64,000 nt of DNA from an uncultured Verrucomicrobiota bacterium (GCA_903828255.1 CAIKLQ010000501.1:28064-92063), one strand, 5' to 3'. Shown: positions 7,571 through 15,520, numbered from the stretch's first letter. Notes: generated from the letters alone by a model not told the origin. Numbers and translations: made by a program.

Positions 7571-10140
7571 CGTTACCCGAAAAAATCAGTGGATTGGAAG
7601 GTGGTCATTTGGACGGCACGGGACTGCCCCAATTCTCCATGGAGTATTTCTCCGGTTGGGGGTTCGTGCGCGTGCAAAGCCTCGCGCGCTTTTGGGATAC
7701 GCCTGAGTCAGCGAGTCAGACATTGGAATCGGCGCAGGAGGCGTTCTATTCCGGCCTGCACGCGGCGCAATTACCGTGGGGTCTGCTGGTCCTCGGAGAG
7801 CCAACCCGCGTTTCGATCCATTTCGTGCTTCCCGGTGCGGGCAGTCGCTTGGCGTCCTGGAGCGGTGCGATTAAAGGTGCGCTTCCCGGATGCGAACTCG
7901 CCGACGATGTATCCAACCAGCAAATCTGTTCGCAGTTGGAGAAAATGCCGTTTGCCGTTGCCGTCACGGGGAATCCGTTTGTGGGAAATGTAGATGAAGG
8001 CTCGCAGCGAGTTGTTCGATCAGAAGGTGGGCGATTGGAGCGCGTGCTCTGCTCGTTGCGCGGTCGTGCATTCGCGTATCTGGTAGTCGCTCGCCCAGTG
8101 AAGCTGCCAGAAGTGGAGCGGACGCTGAACAACCTCACCATTGAGGAGCGTGAAATCCGGTCGGCGTTCATGCGGAAAGGCTCATCCGAAGACGGCAACA
8201 ATCCCCGCGCGCAGCACTACCTGGAACTGCTTCGGGTTTCGCGCGAAAATCATCTCGCCGGGCGGAATATCGGCATGTGGGATACCGGGGTTTATCTTCA
8301 CACAGCGGATCAGAGCACTCTCATCGAGGGGAGTCGGGCGCTTCATGGGGTTCTGACGGGAGCACGAAACCAGCCTCAGCCCATCCGAGTGAATGTCTGC
8401 GAACGTCCCGCCCAAGGTCGGTTTGAGCCGGTTTTCACCCGCTTGAATTCCAAGGAAGTCATGGTTTTGACATGCCTGCCGAAAGAGGAATTGCCGGGCT
8501 ATGAAATTCGCCAGCGGGTGTCTTTTGGTGTTTCGCCAGTGCTGCATGGAGCGGGAGACGTGGTGGATGTCGGCGTCGTTCTCAAGGACAGCCAGCGGAC
8601 AGGCAATTGGTTTTCCGTTCCGGTGAATGATTGGGCGCGGCACGCTCTGATCGCGGGTGTTTCCGGTTCGGGCAAGACGAACACCTGCAAATCCATCCTT
8701 TTTCAGTGCTGGCACGACCATTCCGTTCCATGGCTGGTGCTCGAACCCTCAATCAAGTCGGAGTATCGCACGCTGCTCAAGTCGAAGATTGGCGCGGATG
8801 TCCGCGTCTTCACACTTGGCGATGAAACAGCCGTGCCATTCCGCCTGAACCCGTTGGAAGTCATGGCGGGCATCCATGTGCAAACGCACATTGATGCGTT
8901 GCTCGCGCTTTTCAACTCGGCCTTCGCCTGGGTTTCGCCAATGCCGGAAGTTCTTAACCTCGCCGTTCACCGACTCTACACAAACTTCGGCTGGGACTTA
9001 GCCACAGGCAGTCGTCACAAGACGGACGGTTCAGAGCAGCCGACTTTGCGGGATTTGTTGGCGGTCATTCCGGGGTTGGTCGGCGAACTCGGCTACAACG
9101 ACGACATTTCCTCGACGATTCGCGCAGGCTTGCTCACGCGACTTTCCAGTCTGTCGCTCGGTGCGAAAGGGCTGATGTTGAATTCCGGCCATTCCATTCC
9201 TTTCGACTACCTGCTCGCCAAGCCGACGATTCTTGAAATGGCTACCATCGGCAACGAGGAGGAGAAAGCATTCCTGCTTGGGGCGGTTTTAGTGCGGCTC
9301 GCGCAATACCGCCAGCGCCAAGGAACGACGGATGGGAAATTACGTCACCTCCTGCTGATTGAAGAAGCTCATCGGCTGTTGTCCGCCGTGCCTTCACAGG
9401 TCGCGTCCGAAGTCGCCAATCCGCGCGGCAAGGCGGTAGAAACCTTTTGCCATCTGTTGGCGGAGTTGCGGGCGTTTGGGCAAGGCATTGTCGTCGCGGA
9501 ACAAATCCCTGCGAAACTCGCGCCGGATGTTGTCAAGAACACGACGGTGAAGATTGTGCATCGGCTCGGTGCGAATGATGACCGCCGCCTGCTCGGTGGA
9601 ACGATGAATCTCGATCCCTCCCAAGAGAAGTTCCTCTCCACGCTGCGTAATGGTCAGGCCGTAGCTTACACTGAAGGGCGTGAGACGGCCTTCCATATTG
9701 GAGTTCCCCACTTCGAGCATGGGCAGAACCCGCTTCCCGTTCCGACGAAGGAAGAAATTGTTGTTCACATGCGCTCACAGTTGCCAGAGATGCCGCCGAT
9801 CACACATGCGCTACGCAAAAAGCACACAACTGCTACTGCTGATAACATTCCATCTTGTGCCGGCTGTCTACCCAGCTCTTGCACCATGCGGGGCGTAGTG
9901 CTGCAAAAGTTGGCGAAGTCTGGTTGGGAAGCGGAATTCGAGGGATCAATTGAACGCGGCTGGAAGGGAATTTGGGAGTTTGGCATGTCCGCCGCTAAAA
10001 CCCTCCCTGTGACGAATAAACCCAACTGCGCCTACTGTGTCCTGATGAACATCGCCGCATTGAACCGCTGGGATGATGAAACCGTGGAACGAATGCGGCG
10101 CAATCTCGCGGCGCTCCGAGACAACATGGCAATCTCCTGA
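7567..10140 (+). CDS. HerA/VirB4-like ATPase (DUF87 type)
   Basis: GTG 7567 overlaps the preceding stop (GTGA) and has GGGAGG six bases upstream, giving 857 residues. The Walker A motif GVSGSGKT is at residues ~364-371 and the Walker B motif LLLIEEAHR is at ~596-603 with catalytic Glu599/Glu600. EIRQRVSFGVSP precedes the ATPase core, and FGQGIVVAEQIPAKLAPDV downstream is the sensor region usual for HerA-type motors. The N-terminal ~330 residues resemble the accessory domain of VirB4/TrwK-type proteins in position only. The C-terminus carries CAGCLPSSC and CAYC cysteine clusters, a likely metal site. The predicted role is a hexameric DNA- or protein-translocating motor at the membrane together with the 6683 product. 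Confidence 0.82.
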   Translation: MTLPEKISGLEGGHLDGTGLPQFSMEYFSGWGFVRVQSLARFWDTPESASQTLESAQEAFYSGLHAAQLPWGLLVLGEPTRVSIHFVLPGAGSRLASWSGAIKGALPGCELADDVSNQQICSQLEKMPFAVAVTGNPFVGNVDEGSQRVVRSEGGRLERVLCSLRGRAFAYLVVARPVKLPEVERTLNNLTIEEREIRSAFMRKGSSEDGNNPRAQHYLELLRVSRENHLAGRNIGMWDTGVYLHTADQSTLIEGSRALHGVLTGARNQPQPIRVNVCERPAQGRFEPVFTRLNSKEVMVLTCLPKEELPGYEIRQRVSFGVSPVLHGAGDVVDVGVVLKDSQRTGNWFSVPVNDWARHALIAGVSGSGKTNTCKSILFQCWHDHSVPWLVLEPSIKSEYRTLLKSKIGADVRVFTLGDETAVPFRLNPLEVMAGIHVQTHIDALLALFNSAFAWVSPMPEVLNLAVHRLYTNFGWDLATGSRHKTDGSEQPTLRDLLAVIPGLVGELGYNDDISSTIRAGLLTRLSSLSLGAKGLMLNSGHSIPFDYLLAKPTILEMATIGNEEEKAFLLGAVLVRLAQYRQRQGTTDGKLRHLLLIEEAHRLLSAVPSQVASEVANPRGKAVETFCHLLAELRAFGQGIVVAEQIPAKLAPDVVKNTTVKIVHRLGANDDRRLLGGTMNLDPSQEKFLSTLRNGQAVAYTEGRETAFHIGVPHFEHGQNPLPVPTKEEIVVHMRSQLPEMPPITHALRKKHTTATADNIPSCAGCLPSSCTMRGVVLQKLAKSGWEAEFEGSIERGWKGIWEFGMSAAKTLPVTNKPNCAYCVLMNIAALNRWDDETVERMRRNLAALRDNMAIS

Positions 10141-10153
10141 ACCCGAAAAGCAC

Positions 10154-10777
10154 ATGTCCTCGAAATCACCAGAGCGGATGAAACTTCAGAAGCCGAGCGA
10201 GACGCCTGCGCTCCGCACCTATTTCGCCGACATGGACAAGGCCGCTGTCGGCGCAATCGGAGAACGGTTCAAGGAGTTTATCCCCGCGGATCGTCTGAAG
10301 AATCTGCCAGACATGCCGAGCAAGTTTGAAAGCTCACAGGACCTTCGTAAGACGTATCGGGCGGAGACGGGTCACAAAGCGCCTGATGGCCTTACCGGTT
10401 TCACCAGGCCGGATTCGCCGGCGCACATATCCGTCAAGCATCTGGCGGGCGTTCCCGAAACGGTCTTGCACGAGCGGCTTCATCAAATGGCTTCGCCGGA
10501 CGCCAAGCGTCTTCTCGGTAAACACTACGAAGGCGTCACGCAGGATCTGGCGATTGAGGTTCTGGGGCGAGAACCGCAGGAGGGGGAATTGACGGGCTAC
10601 CCGGTCGAGCGCGAGCGCGCCCATTCTATGAGGAAACTTGTTGGGTCTGATGCCGTTTGCCGGGCCTATTTCCAAGGCGATGCAAAACCACTGAAGGCGG
10701 CGCTTGATCGAATGGCCTCGGAACGTCCGCTTGCGGGCATGCAGGACAAAATTAAGGAACTTCCGCCGCTAGAGTAA
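10154..10777 (+). CDS. HExxH-motif protein, putative zinc metallopeptidase
   Basis: This is a 207-residue protein. TVLHERLHQM contains HExxH (His106, Glu107, His110), followed 16 residues later by YEGVTQDLA, where Glu126 could be the third zinc ligand of a gluzincin, as in families with a downstream E-G-x-T/x motif. No signal peptide is seen, so it probably acts in the cytoplasm. Similar small HExxH domains occur as toxins or processing proteases in mobile elements; which applies here cannot be told. The start at ATG 10154 is 13 bases after the ATPase stop. Substrate is unknown. Confidence 0.6.
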   Translation: MSSKSPERMKLQKPSETPALRTYFADMDKAAVGAIGERFKEFIPADRLKNLPDMPSKFESSQDLRKTYRAETGHKAPDGLTGFTRPDSPAHISVKHLAGVPETVLHERLHQMASPDAKRLLGKHYEGVTQDLAIEVLGREPQEGELTGYPVERERAHSMRKLVGSDAVCRAYFQGDAKPLKAALDRMASERPLAGMQDKIKELPPLE

Positions 10778-10796
10778 CAGACAAAACCAAAAAACT

Positions 10797-11699
10797 ATGG
10801 GTGAAGGAATCGCAAAACTTGTTGGCGTCCTGTTCTTGATCATCGCGGCGATCTACGCGGTGGTTCTCATCATAGCTGCCGCAGTGGTGATTGCCGCCGT
10901 GCTTGCACCTCCGGTCGGAGCGGGCTATTGGCTACGAAAGCTGTTCACCCAACGATACCAGCTTGGGCCTCGCAAAACAGTAAAGTGCGTTCTGGTCGGC
11001 CTTGCGATGGCAGCCCTCCCGTTGATCCCCTTGGGCGTAGCGCCCGCGCCTGTTTCAGATTGGACCGTAGCAACCGCCGTCTGGATGTCCATCACGGGCT
11101 GCCTCCTTGGCGTGGGACTTTACCTGGCCTTGAGCGTTTACCACGACGTGTTCTGGCCGCATCGCAGGACGATCATTGTCGCGACGAAGGAAAGTCTAGC
11201 ACTGAGGTATCAACTCTGGCGACAGGACTTCCAGTTGAACCGAGTCAGCGCACGAGTTCGCAGGGTCGAACAAAGGGAAAATGCTCGCCTTGCGGAACTC
11301 CGCACACTTGAGCAGAGCGTGTCGGAAGTAATTCGGTCCACTGATCCGGCATTTCTCAGCGCGGAACGCGTGCGCTGGGAGACTGAATACAGCAACCTTG
11401 GTGCGTCAGCGCTTCGTAGCGAGTTGGACAAAGTTCAGGGCGAGATAAACCAAACGGATAGGTCGTCCGCCTACTATTCGAGCTTAATGGTGCAATCGGG
11501 CATTCTGCGCATGTTGGTTCAACGTGGTGCATTTGCCTCTGGAAGCGGTGCAACTTTCGAGGCTGATCTTGCAAAGAAATCTGACCTCGAATCGACAACC
11601 GGTGGGCTGCGGGAGCGGCTCAATGCGCTCCGAAGTCAGGTTGTTGACGCCTATGCGTCACTGCGCCAACTCCGCCGACAACGCGTGTTCGTCCAATAA
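10797..11699 (+). CDS. Membrane protein with C-terminal coiled coil
   Basis: This 300-residue protein has about four hydrophobic segments in the first 120 residues (roughly 6-40 as a long pair, 62-80, 90-112). The remainder (residues ~125-300) is rich in heptad-like helices such as VSARVRRVEQRENARLAELRTLEQSVSEV and TGGLRERLNALRSQVVDAYASLRQLRR. The layout suggests a membrane anchor with a cytoplasmic coiled-coil stalk, which could scaffold the HerA-like ATPase encoded two genes upstream. No enzyme motifs are visible and no family is recognised. Confidence 0.7.
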   Translation: MGEGIAKLVGVLFLIIAAIYAVVLIIAAAVVIAAVLAPPVGAGYWLRKLFTQRYQLGPRKTVKCVLVGLAMAALPLIPLGVAPAPVSDWTVATAVWMSITGCLLGVGLYLALSVYHDVFWPHRRTIIVATKESLALRYQLWRQDFQLNRVSARVRRVEQRENARLAELRTLEQSVSEVIRSTDPAFLSAERVRWETEYSNLGASALRSELDKVQGEINQTDRSSAYYSSLMVQSGILRMLVQRGAFASGSGATFEADLAKKSDLESTTGGLRERLNALRSQVVDAYASLRQLRRQRVFVQ

Positions 11700-11712
11700 C
11701 CCTTCAAGACCT

Positions 11713-12273
11713 ATGTCACTAACCGCTGATTACGATACTGAGATTCGAGTTCCCCAATTTCAACTTGGCGAAGCGCTTGGGGCTGTTGCCGGCCTTGCCG
11801 CATCCGAGATTCTGCGAAGACTTCTCACCGGCAGATCGGGCACGCAAAGCGTCGCTGCCAGCACGCCGCAGCCGGAATTGACCTCCGCGCTCGCAAACAT
11901 TCGTAGCCTTCCCTCCATGAACATCATGCGGCAGGCTCTTGAAACAGTCGCTCGCGAGCGGAACGGCTCGGTGGCGGAAGACTACGAAGACTGCAATGGT
12001 AAGCGAACTCCCTGCCTCATCGGGTTGAAGGCTCCGCAGTTCCCGCGAGGAGTGGGAGTGGACATCTCGGCTGATGGCAAAGTCGTGTTCCGTTATGACG
12101 AGGTAGGCGGTGTTGCGCCTGCCGCCAAGTCGCTTTGCGACGATGTTTGCCGCGTGTATGCGACCATAGCGGTCCTGCACGCTCAAAAGAAACTCGGCTA
12201 CCGGGTCAGCGCACGAGACATGTCGGATGCCGCTGGCCGGAAGCAGGTGGTTGTTTCCGCAATGCGCGACTAA
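11713..12273 (+). CDS. DUF1257 (Ycf35)-like protein
   Basis: This is a 186-residue protein starting MSLTADYDTEIRVPQF. The second half has the pattern of DUF1257/Ycf35 proteins: GVGVDISADGKVVFRYDEVGG, then CRVYATIAVLHAQKKLGYRV and a last strand KQVVVSAMR. The N-terminal half (AVAGLAASEILRRLLTG and following) is extra. The assignment rests on pattern memory and on the neighbours: DUF1257, DUF2997 and a radical SAM or ferredoxin gene are often found together, usually with a MoxR-type AAA+ ATPase. That ATPase is absent here; the only P-loop proteins nearby are the HerA-like motor and the degenerate DnaB-like protein. Molecular function is unknown. Confidence 0.5.
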   Translation: MSLTADYDTEIRVPQFQLGEALGAVAGLAASEILRRLLTGRSGTQSVAASTPQPELTSALANIRSLPSMNIMRQALETVARERNGSVAEDYEDCNGKRTPCLIGLKAPQFPRGVGVDISADGKVVFRYDEVGGVAPAAKSLCDDVCRVYATIAVLHAQKKLGYRVSARDMSDAAGRKQVVVSAMRD

Positions 12274-12278
12274 AAGCC

Positions 12279-12914
12279 ATGCATACCAGAGGAAGCCAAC
12301 TTCTGCGTGTCCATCGGTTTCTGGCTGAAACCGAAGTTGAAGGACCGGGCCGGAGGGCCGCCCTGTGGGTTCAAGGCTGCCCGATTAGGTGTCCAGGTTG
12401 TGCCAATGGCGCAACTTGGACGTTCGATGGAGGCTACCAGACGACAGTGGAGAGTCTGTTCGATCAAATTCACGCGCAACGTGGCATCGAAGGTGTCACT
12501 TTCATCGGTGGCGAACCGTTCTCCCATGCGGGGGCGCTGGCAGCGCTTGGCCGACTCTGCCGGGAGCATGCACTATCAGTAGTCACATTCACAGGTTACG
12601 AGTATGCGCGACTTATCGCAGCGCGCCGACCGGACTGGAACGCCTTGCTGGAAGTAACGGACCTGTTGTTGGCTGGACCTTTCGTCGCAGCCCAGAAGGA
12701 CTTTTCCCGTCCGTGGGTTGGATCGCGCAATCAGGAATTCGTTTTTCTCACTGACCGTTACCGCCACTTGCAGGCAAAAGGCGTCGCGTTGAAAAACGGA
12801 TTGGAAATCCTCATCGCTCCAAGCGGAAGCATTCGGCTGAACGGTCTTGCTCCCGTCGAGGACATATCTGCGATGCGCCGGGAATTGGCATCGCTCGGAC
12901 TGAACACAAATTGA
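12279..12914 (+). CDS. Radical SAM protein of the NrdG/activase type
   Basis: This 211-residue protein has the 4Fe-4S/SAM motif CxxxCxxC as GCPIRCPGCAN (residues ~36-46). VTFIGGEPFSH is the SAM-binding GGEP motif, and VVTFTGYEYARL is typical of anaerobic ribonucleotide-reductase activases (NrdG). There is no NrdD in the window, so it more likely belongs to the DUF1257/DUF2997-associated radical SAM group, with an unknown protein or small-molecule substrate. The C-terminal tail MRRELASLGLN resembles the C-terminus of the next gene product (LRRELATLGLN). It starts 6 bases after the DUF1257-like stop. Confidence 0.82.
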   Translation: MHTRGSQLLRVHRFLAETEVEGPGRRAALWVQGCPIRCPGCANGATWTFDGGYQTTVESLFDQIHAQRGIEGVTFIGGEPFSHAGALAALGRLCREHALSVVTFTGYEYARLIAARRPDWNALLEVTDLLLAGPFVAAQKDFSRPWVGSRNQEFVFLTDRYRHLQAKGVALKNGLEILIAPSGSIRLNGLAPVEDISAMRRELASLGLNTN

Positions 12915-12926
12915 GGCAACAACAAC

Positions 12927-13145
12927 ATGAAGAAGACGATTCAGACAAGGATTGATGCGAACGGGGACGTTCACTTGGATTTTGCAGGGTTCGTAGGACG
13001 CGAATGCCAAGTCGAGGAGGATCGCCTTCGTCGCGAATTAGCGACGTTGGGCTTGAATGTTGGCGTCACGCTATCGCCAAAAATGTCCGGCCGTCAATCC
13101 GCTGCGATTCAACCGTCCAGTTCAATGCAGAAGAATGTTCAGTAG
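12927..13145 (+). CDS. DUF2997 family small protein
   Basis: This 72-residue protein, MKKTIQTRIDANGDVHLDFAGFVGREC, matches the DUF2997 pattern: a short beta hairpin with G-x-V, then GF-x-G-x-x-C, then a helix ending LG. It has an unusual C-terminal extension of about 15 residues rich in Ser and Gln. DUF2997 proteins are typically encoded beside DUF1257 and radical SAM or ferredoxin genes, as here. One possibility is that the conserved Cys of GRECQ is modified or bound by the radical SAM protein; that is speculation. Confidence 0.75.
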   Translation: MKKTIQTRIDANGDVHLDFAGFVGRECQVEEDRLRRELATLGLNVGVTLSPKMSGRQSAAIQPSSSMQKNVQ

Positions 13146-13160
13146 CTCCCAAAGTCCGCC

Positions 13161-13802
13161 GTGACGTATCGAATGATAACGCTTTGCACAATCAAGGACT
13201 TGATGCAAAAGGCAATTTGCTTGTTGGAGGCGTCATACTTTACAGACCGTCCTGATCGTTTTCATCCATCTGCTGCGAGTATCGCTTCCCCGAACCTGTT
13301 GGCGCTTCAGTGTCTTGAACTCATCGCGCTGTGCAAGTCGCCGGAGAAAACAAACGCATTGTTTTTGGCAAACGTGGTGACGTGGCTTGCTCTTGAGAAG
13401 CGGACTCCGACCTTGTTGATCACAGACAAACACTCGCTCACTGTTCTCGCGGTCAACCTGCTGTTGTGGCGAGCAGGAATCAATCTGGAAGAAGCCGTCA
13501 ACCCTGCTTGGGACGAGAATGAGTTCGCGCGATTAACCGTTGCCGCTGGCGAACTTGCCAGCGCCCCGCTTCTTGCAGTGAGGACAACGCCCATTTTGAC
13601 ATTCTGGAGTATGGCCCATGCTGCTGTTGCCAACCACGGAACACGCTGGGTCGTCATGGACAGAGCCGAAACAGAATCATTCGGCCAATTGACCAAGCTT
13701 AGTTGTGAGCTTGGCGTGCCCATCACGATCACATCGTCGGCTTCGGTCTGGCGTTGGCGGCGTGCAAGCGAACAGCGGAGCGGACGGAACGGAGTTGAGT
13801 GA
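13161..13802 (+). CDS. Degenerate DnaB-like RecA-fold protein, 3' end replaced by a repeat
   Basis: The protein has 213 residues from GTG 13161; ATG 13173 is an alternative. The line of motifs follows DnaB-type helicases. ALCKSPEKTNALFLANVVTWLALEKR sits at the Walker A position, but both glycines are lost (expected G-x4-G-K-T, seen L-x4-E-K-T). A helix with ITDKHSLTVLAVNLLLWRAGI follows, then a Walker B-like RWVVMDRAE and LGVPITITSSA at the DnaB 'VPVI-LSQ' strand. The last ~20 residues (VWRWRRASEQRSGRNGVE) are read from the 240-bp repeat beginning at 13741, so the normal C-terminus seems cut off. It is probably inactive as an ATPase: either a pseudo-enzyme partner of the operon or a decaying gene. 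I rate the family assignment as moderate. Confidence 0.5.
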   Translation: MTYRMITLCTIKDLMQKAICLLEASYFTDRPDRFHPSAASIASPNLLALQCLELIALCKSPEKTNALFLANVVTWLALEKRTPTLLITDKHSLTVLAVNLLLWRAGINLEEAVNPAWDENEFARLTVAAGELASAPLLAVRTTPILTFWSMAHAAVANHGTRWVVMDRAETESFGQLTKLSCELGVPITITSSASVWRWRRASEQRSGRNGVE

Positions 13803-13980
13803 AGCCGCGTAGCTGGAGCGACGACACCAACACCAGACGGAAGCCCGCCGCCCTCGCGGCATTCTGCCAATGCTCGCTTGTGACGAGCGCGCGGTTTGCG
13901 GAGCGGAACGGGCGTGGTCGAGAGGGATACGGGGTCGACCGGCAGCCCGTGCAGCGGAGCAGAACCGCGCGTTGGTCACG
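13741..13980 (+). repeat. ~240-bp repeat with two nested inverted repeats, copy 1
   Basis: This is paired in direct orientation with 15282-15520. Inverted repeat 1 pairs CTTCGGTCTGGCGTTGG (from 13741) with CCAACACCAGACGGAAG (to 13843). Inverted repeat 2 starts GTGACGAGCGCGCGGTTTGC at 13880 and its arms of about 45 bases end in CGCGCGTTGGTCAC at 13979. Arm sequences differ between the two copies but pairing is kept, so the fold is conserved. It contains no gene beyond the read-through end of the DnaB-like ORF. Confidence 0.85.
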
Positions 13981-14058
13981 GCAGAATCGGTAACGTGCAC
14001 AGCGTTCTCCGGCTCGCAACGAGTGCAACGAGAATCCCCATGTCCTTTCGCAAATGGT

Positions 14059-14538
14059 TCAACTCGCACTTCGATTTCCAACGTCGGATGGCGTGTGCTT
14101 CCGCAGCGCGGGAGCAAGGGTCGCGGGATTAACCCCCGTCCAACGGCAAAGTTCGACGTGGGTTTGTGGACCATAGTTGCTGGGGCGTCGGCCCGGCGAA
14201 AGTAGTCCAGTTTGCAGGGCATGGCGGACCGACTTTTTGTTGGCGGGAATGCCGGATCGGCGAAGACATCGCCAAGCTCGGTAAGAAATCCCGATGTCTG
14301 GATAAGGGGACGTATCGTGGGCGGGCCAAATGTGGGGCAAAGCCCCAGGGTCAACACCAGCCCAGTGACAGACTTCCCTATGCGTTTTTTTGCCGTAGTT
14401 TGGCGGCCAACAATAGGGGTAGAGTCTCCCGGTTTTGAGAGCACGGATGATGACCTCTTTCTTGATGGGAATGCCGGCGTTCACTAGGCAGCGGTTCGTT
14501 CTGCCGCAAAGGCCGTTTGGAAGCAATCTGGATGTCAT
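14059..14538 (-). CDS. Protein made of two tandem copies of one domain, unknown
   Basis: This 159-residue protein contains two similar blocks of ~70 residues. Block 1 (about 8-68) has NAGIPIKKEVIIRALKTG, PNYGKKTHREVCHWAGV and DPGAL; block 2 (about 80-140) has RSGIPANKKSVRHALQTG, SNYGPQTHVELCRWTGV and NPATL. The shared core G-I-P-x-x-K-x-x-[IV]-x-x-A-L-x-T-G ... N-Y-G-x-x-T-H-x-E-[VL]-C-x-W-[AT]-G-V-[DN]-P suggests two helical, possibly DNA-binding units. No family is recognised. Its start is 18 bases after the stop of the nuclease-like gene (14557), so they form a two-gene unit between the 240-bp repeats. It could be an immunity, regulatory or DNA-recognition partner. Confidence 0.65.
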   Translation of the reverse strand: MTSRLLPNGLCGRTNRCLVNAGIPIKKEVIIRALKTGRLYPYCWPPNYGKKTHREVCHWAGVDPGALPHIWPAHDTSPYPDIGISYRAWRCLRRSGIPANKKSVRHALQTGLLSPGRRPSNYGPQTHVELCRWTGVNPATLAPALRKHTPSDVGNRSAS

Positions 14539-14556
14539 GGCTAGGTGCCTTCAATC

Positions 14557-15138
14557 TCAGGCGGCGTTGCGTTTGGATGCAGATTTCTTGCTGGGAAAAC
14601 TTCGGTGCACCTCTTGGTTCGGTTCACCCGCGATCATTGCGTCCCAGGAAAGCGTCGCCCACTTGCCTTTGCCTTTCCCGAGTAACTGACGGTCAACCAT
14701 TCGGGCTGCAAATTGGAAGTCGTCCGATATTTTGACCACGACCAGCTTGCCGAAATTTCCAGCTCGCTTGAGCCGTACGCCATTACTCTTCTTGTCCGGC
14801 GTGATGGTCTTCACCTCCACGAAATCATTGCCGAGCAAGCCATCCGATCCCTGGGTCATCGGATTGTGCCGCTTGATGCCAAACATGATCTCTGCGAACA
14901 GCTCGCCGAGTTCTCCAAGGATGGGAAGATGGCGTCCGGTAAGCCGCTTGTATTTTGCCGCCGCTTCCACCAACTCCGCAAAGACCTCCAAAATTTCAGG
15001 ACGAACCTTGCGGTGGTCTCTGGGCAGCAGTCGGCCTTTGGTGGAATCGTAGAGATACGCGTGACGAAGCAGGACGCTGTCTTTTCGAGCTTCAGCCTCC
15101 TTGTCCGCAATCGACTGCGGTCGGGTGGTGGTGCTCAT
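14557..15138 (-). CDS. Putative PD-(D/E)XK nuclease
   Basis: This is a 193-residue protein. Residues 72-111 read PILGELGELFAEIMFGIKRH, then GSDGLLGNDFVEVKT. They give the PD-(D/E)XK line-up: an N-terminal helix with Glu76/Glu79, Asp99 in a G-[SY]-D-G turn, and Glu108-x-Lys110 on the next strand. Similar small proteins are annotated as uncharacterised domains near restriction genes. A basic tail (SKKSASKRNAA) may help DNA binding. It starts at ATG 15138 without a strong RBS and is followed by the duplicated-domain protein. The nuclease call is from motifs only. Confidence 0.6.
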   Translation of the reverse strand: MSTTTRPQSIADKEAEARKDSVLLRHAYLYDSTKGRLLPRDHRKVRPEILEVFAELVEAAAKYKRLTGRHLPILGELGELFAEIMFGIKRHNPMTQGSDGLLGNDFVEVKTITPDKKSNGVRLKRAGNFGKLVVVKISDDFQFAARMVDRQLLGKGKGKWATLSWDAMIAGEPNQEVHRSFPSKKSASKRNAA

Positions 15139-15281
15139 AATTTTGTCAGGTTAATGACAGCGCATCGGCAGGCTGCGCGCTGCATTGTCTGGGGCGGCGG
15201 AATATCCACCAAGTTCATGCGATTGCTCATCGAGTTGCCAAAGCATAGTCACATTCGGACAGGCTGGCTATCACCGACAAG

Positions 15282-15520
15282 CTTCGGTCTGTGGTCGGCG
15301 AGCGGGGAAAGTGGAGCGGAGGGCGGAGAGAAGCGCATAGCGAATCGTAGCCGGAGCGCAACGCCGCCGCCGAGCCACAGACGGAAGCCGCCGCGTCTGC
15401 GGCACTGCAATATGAAAGCTCGTGACGAGCGCGCGATTTGCGAAGCGGAACGGGCGTGGTTGAGAGGGGACAGGGCCGACCGGCAGCCCGTGAAGCGCAG
15501 CAAACCGCGCGTTGGTCACG
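15282..15520 (+). repeat. ~240-bp repeat with two nested inverted repeats, copy 2
   Basis: This is the direct-orientation partner of 13741-13980. Inverted repeat 1 pairs CTTCGGTCTGTGGTCGGCG (from 15282) with CGCCGCCGAGCCACAGACGG, ending about 15386. Inverted repeat 2 runs from GTGACGAGCGCGCGATTTGC at 15422 to CGCGCGTTGGTCAC at 15519. Compared with copy 1, both arms of repeat 1 changed together (TGGCGTTGG/CCAACACCA versus TGTGGTCGGCG/CGCCGAGCCACA). The two copies bracket the 14.06-15.14 kb gene pair. Confidence 0.85.

Noticed and set aside
8711-8726. TGGCACG within the HerA-like gene as a sigma-54 promoter
   Set aside because: The -12 part does not match at the right spacing and it lies within coding sequence.
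13677-14444. 255-codon minus frame across the 240-bp repeat
   Set aside because: It overlaps the duplicated-domain gene in another frame and runs through the palindromic repeat; no motif.
13741-15520. Interpretation of the paired repeats as integron attC sites
   Set aside because: The inverted repeats look attC-like at first, but the outer core does not fit GTTRRRY well, no integron integrase is visible, and the element is double-hairpin and longer than usual.
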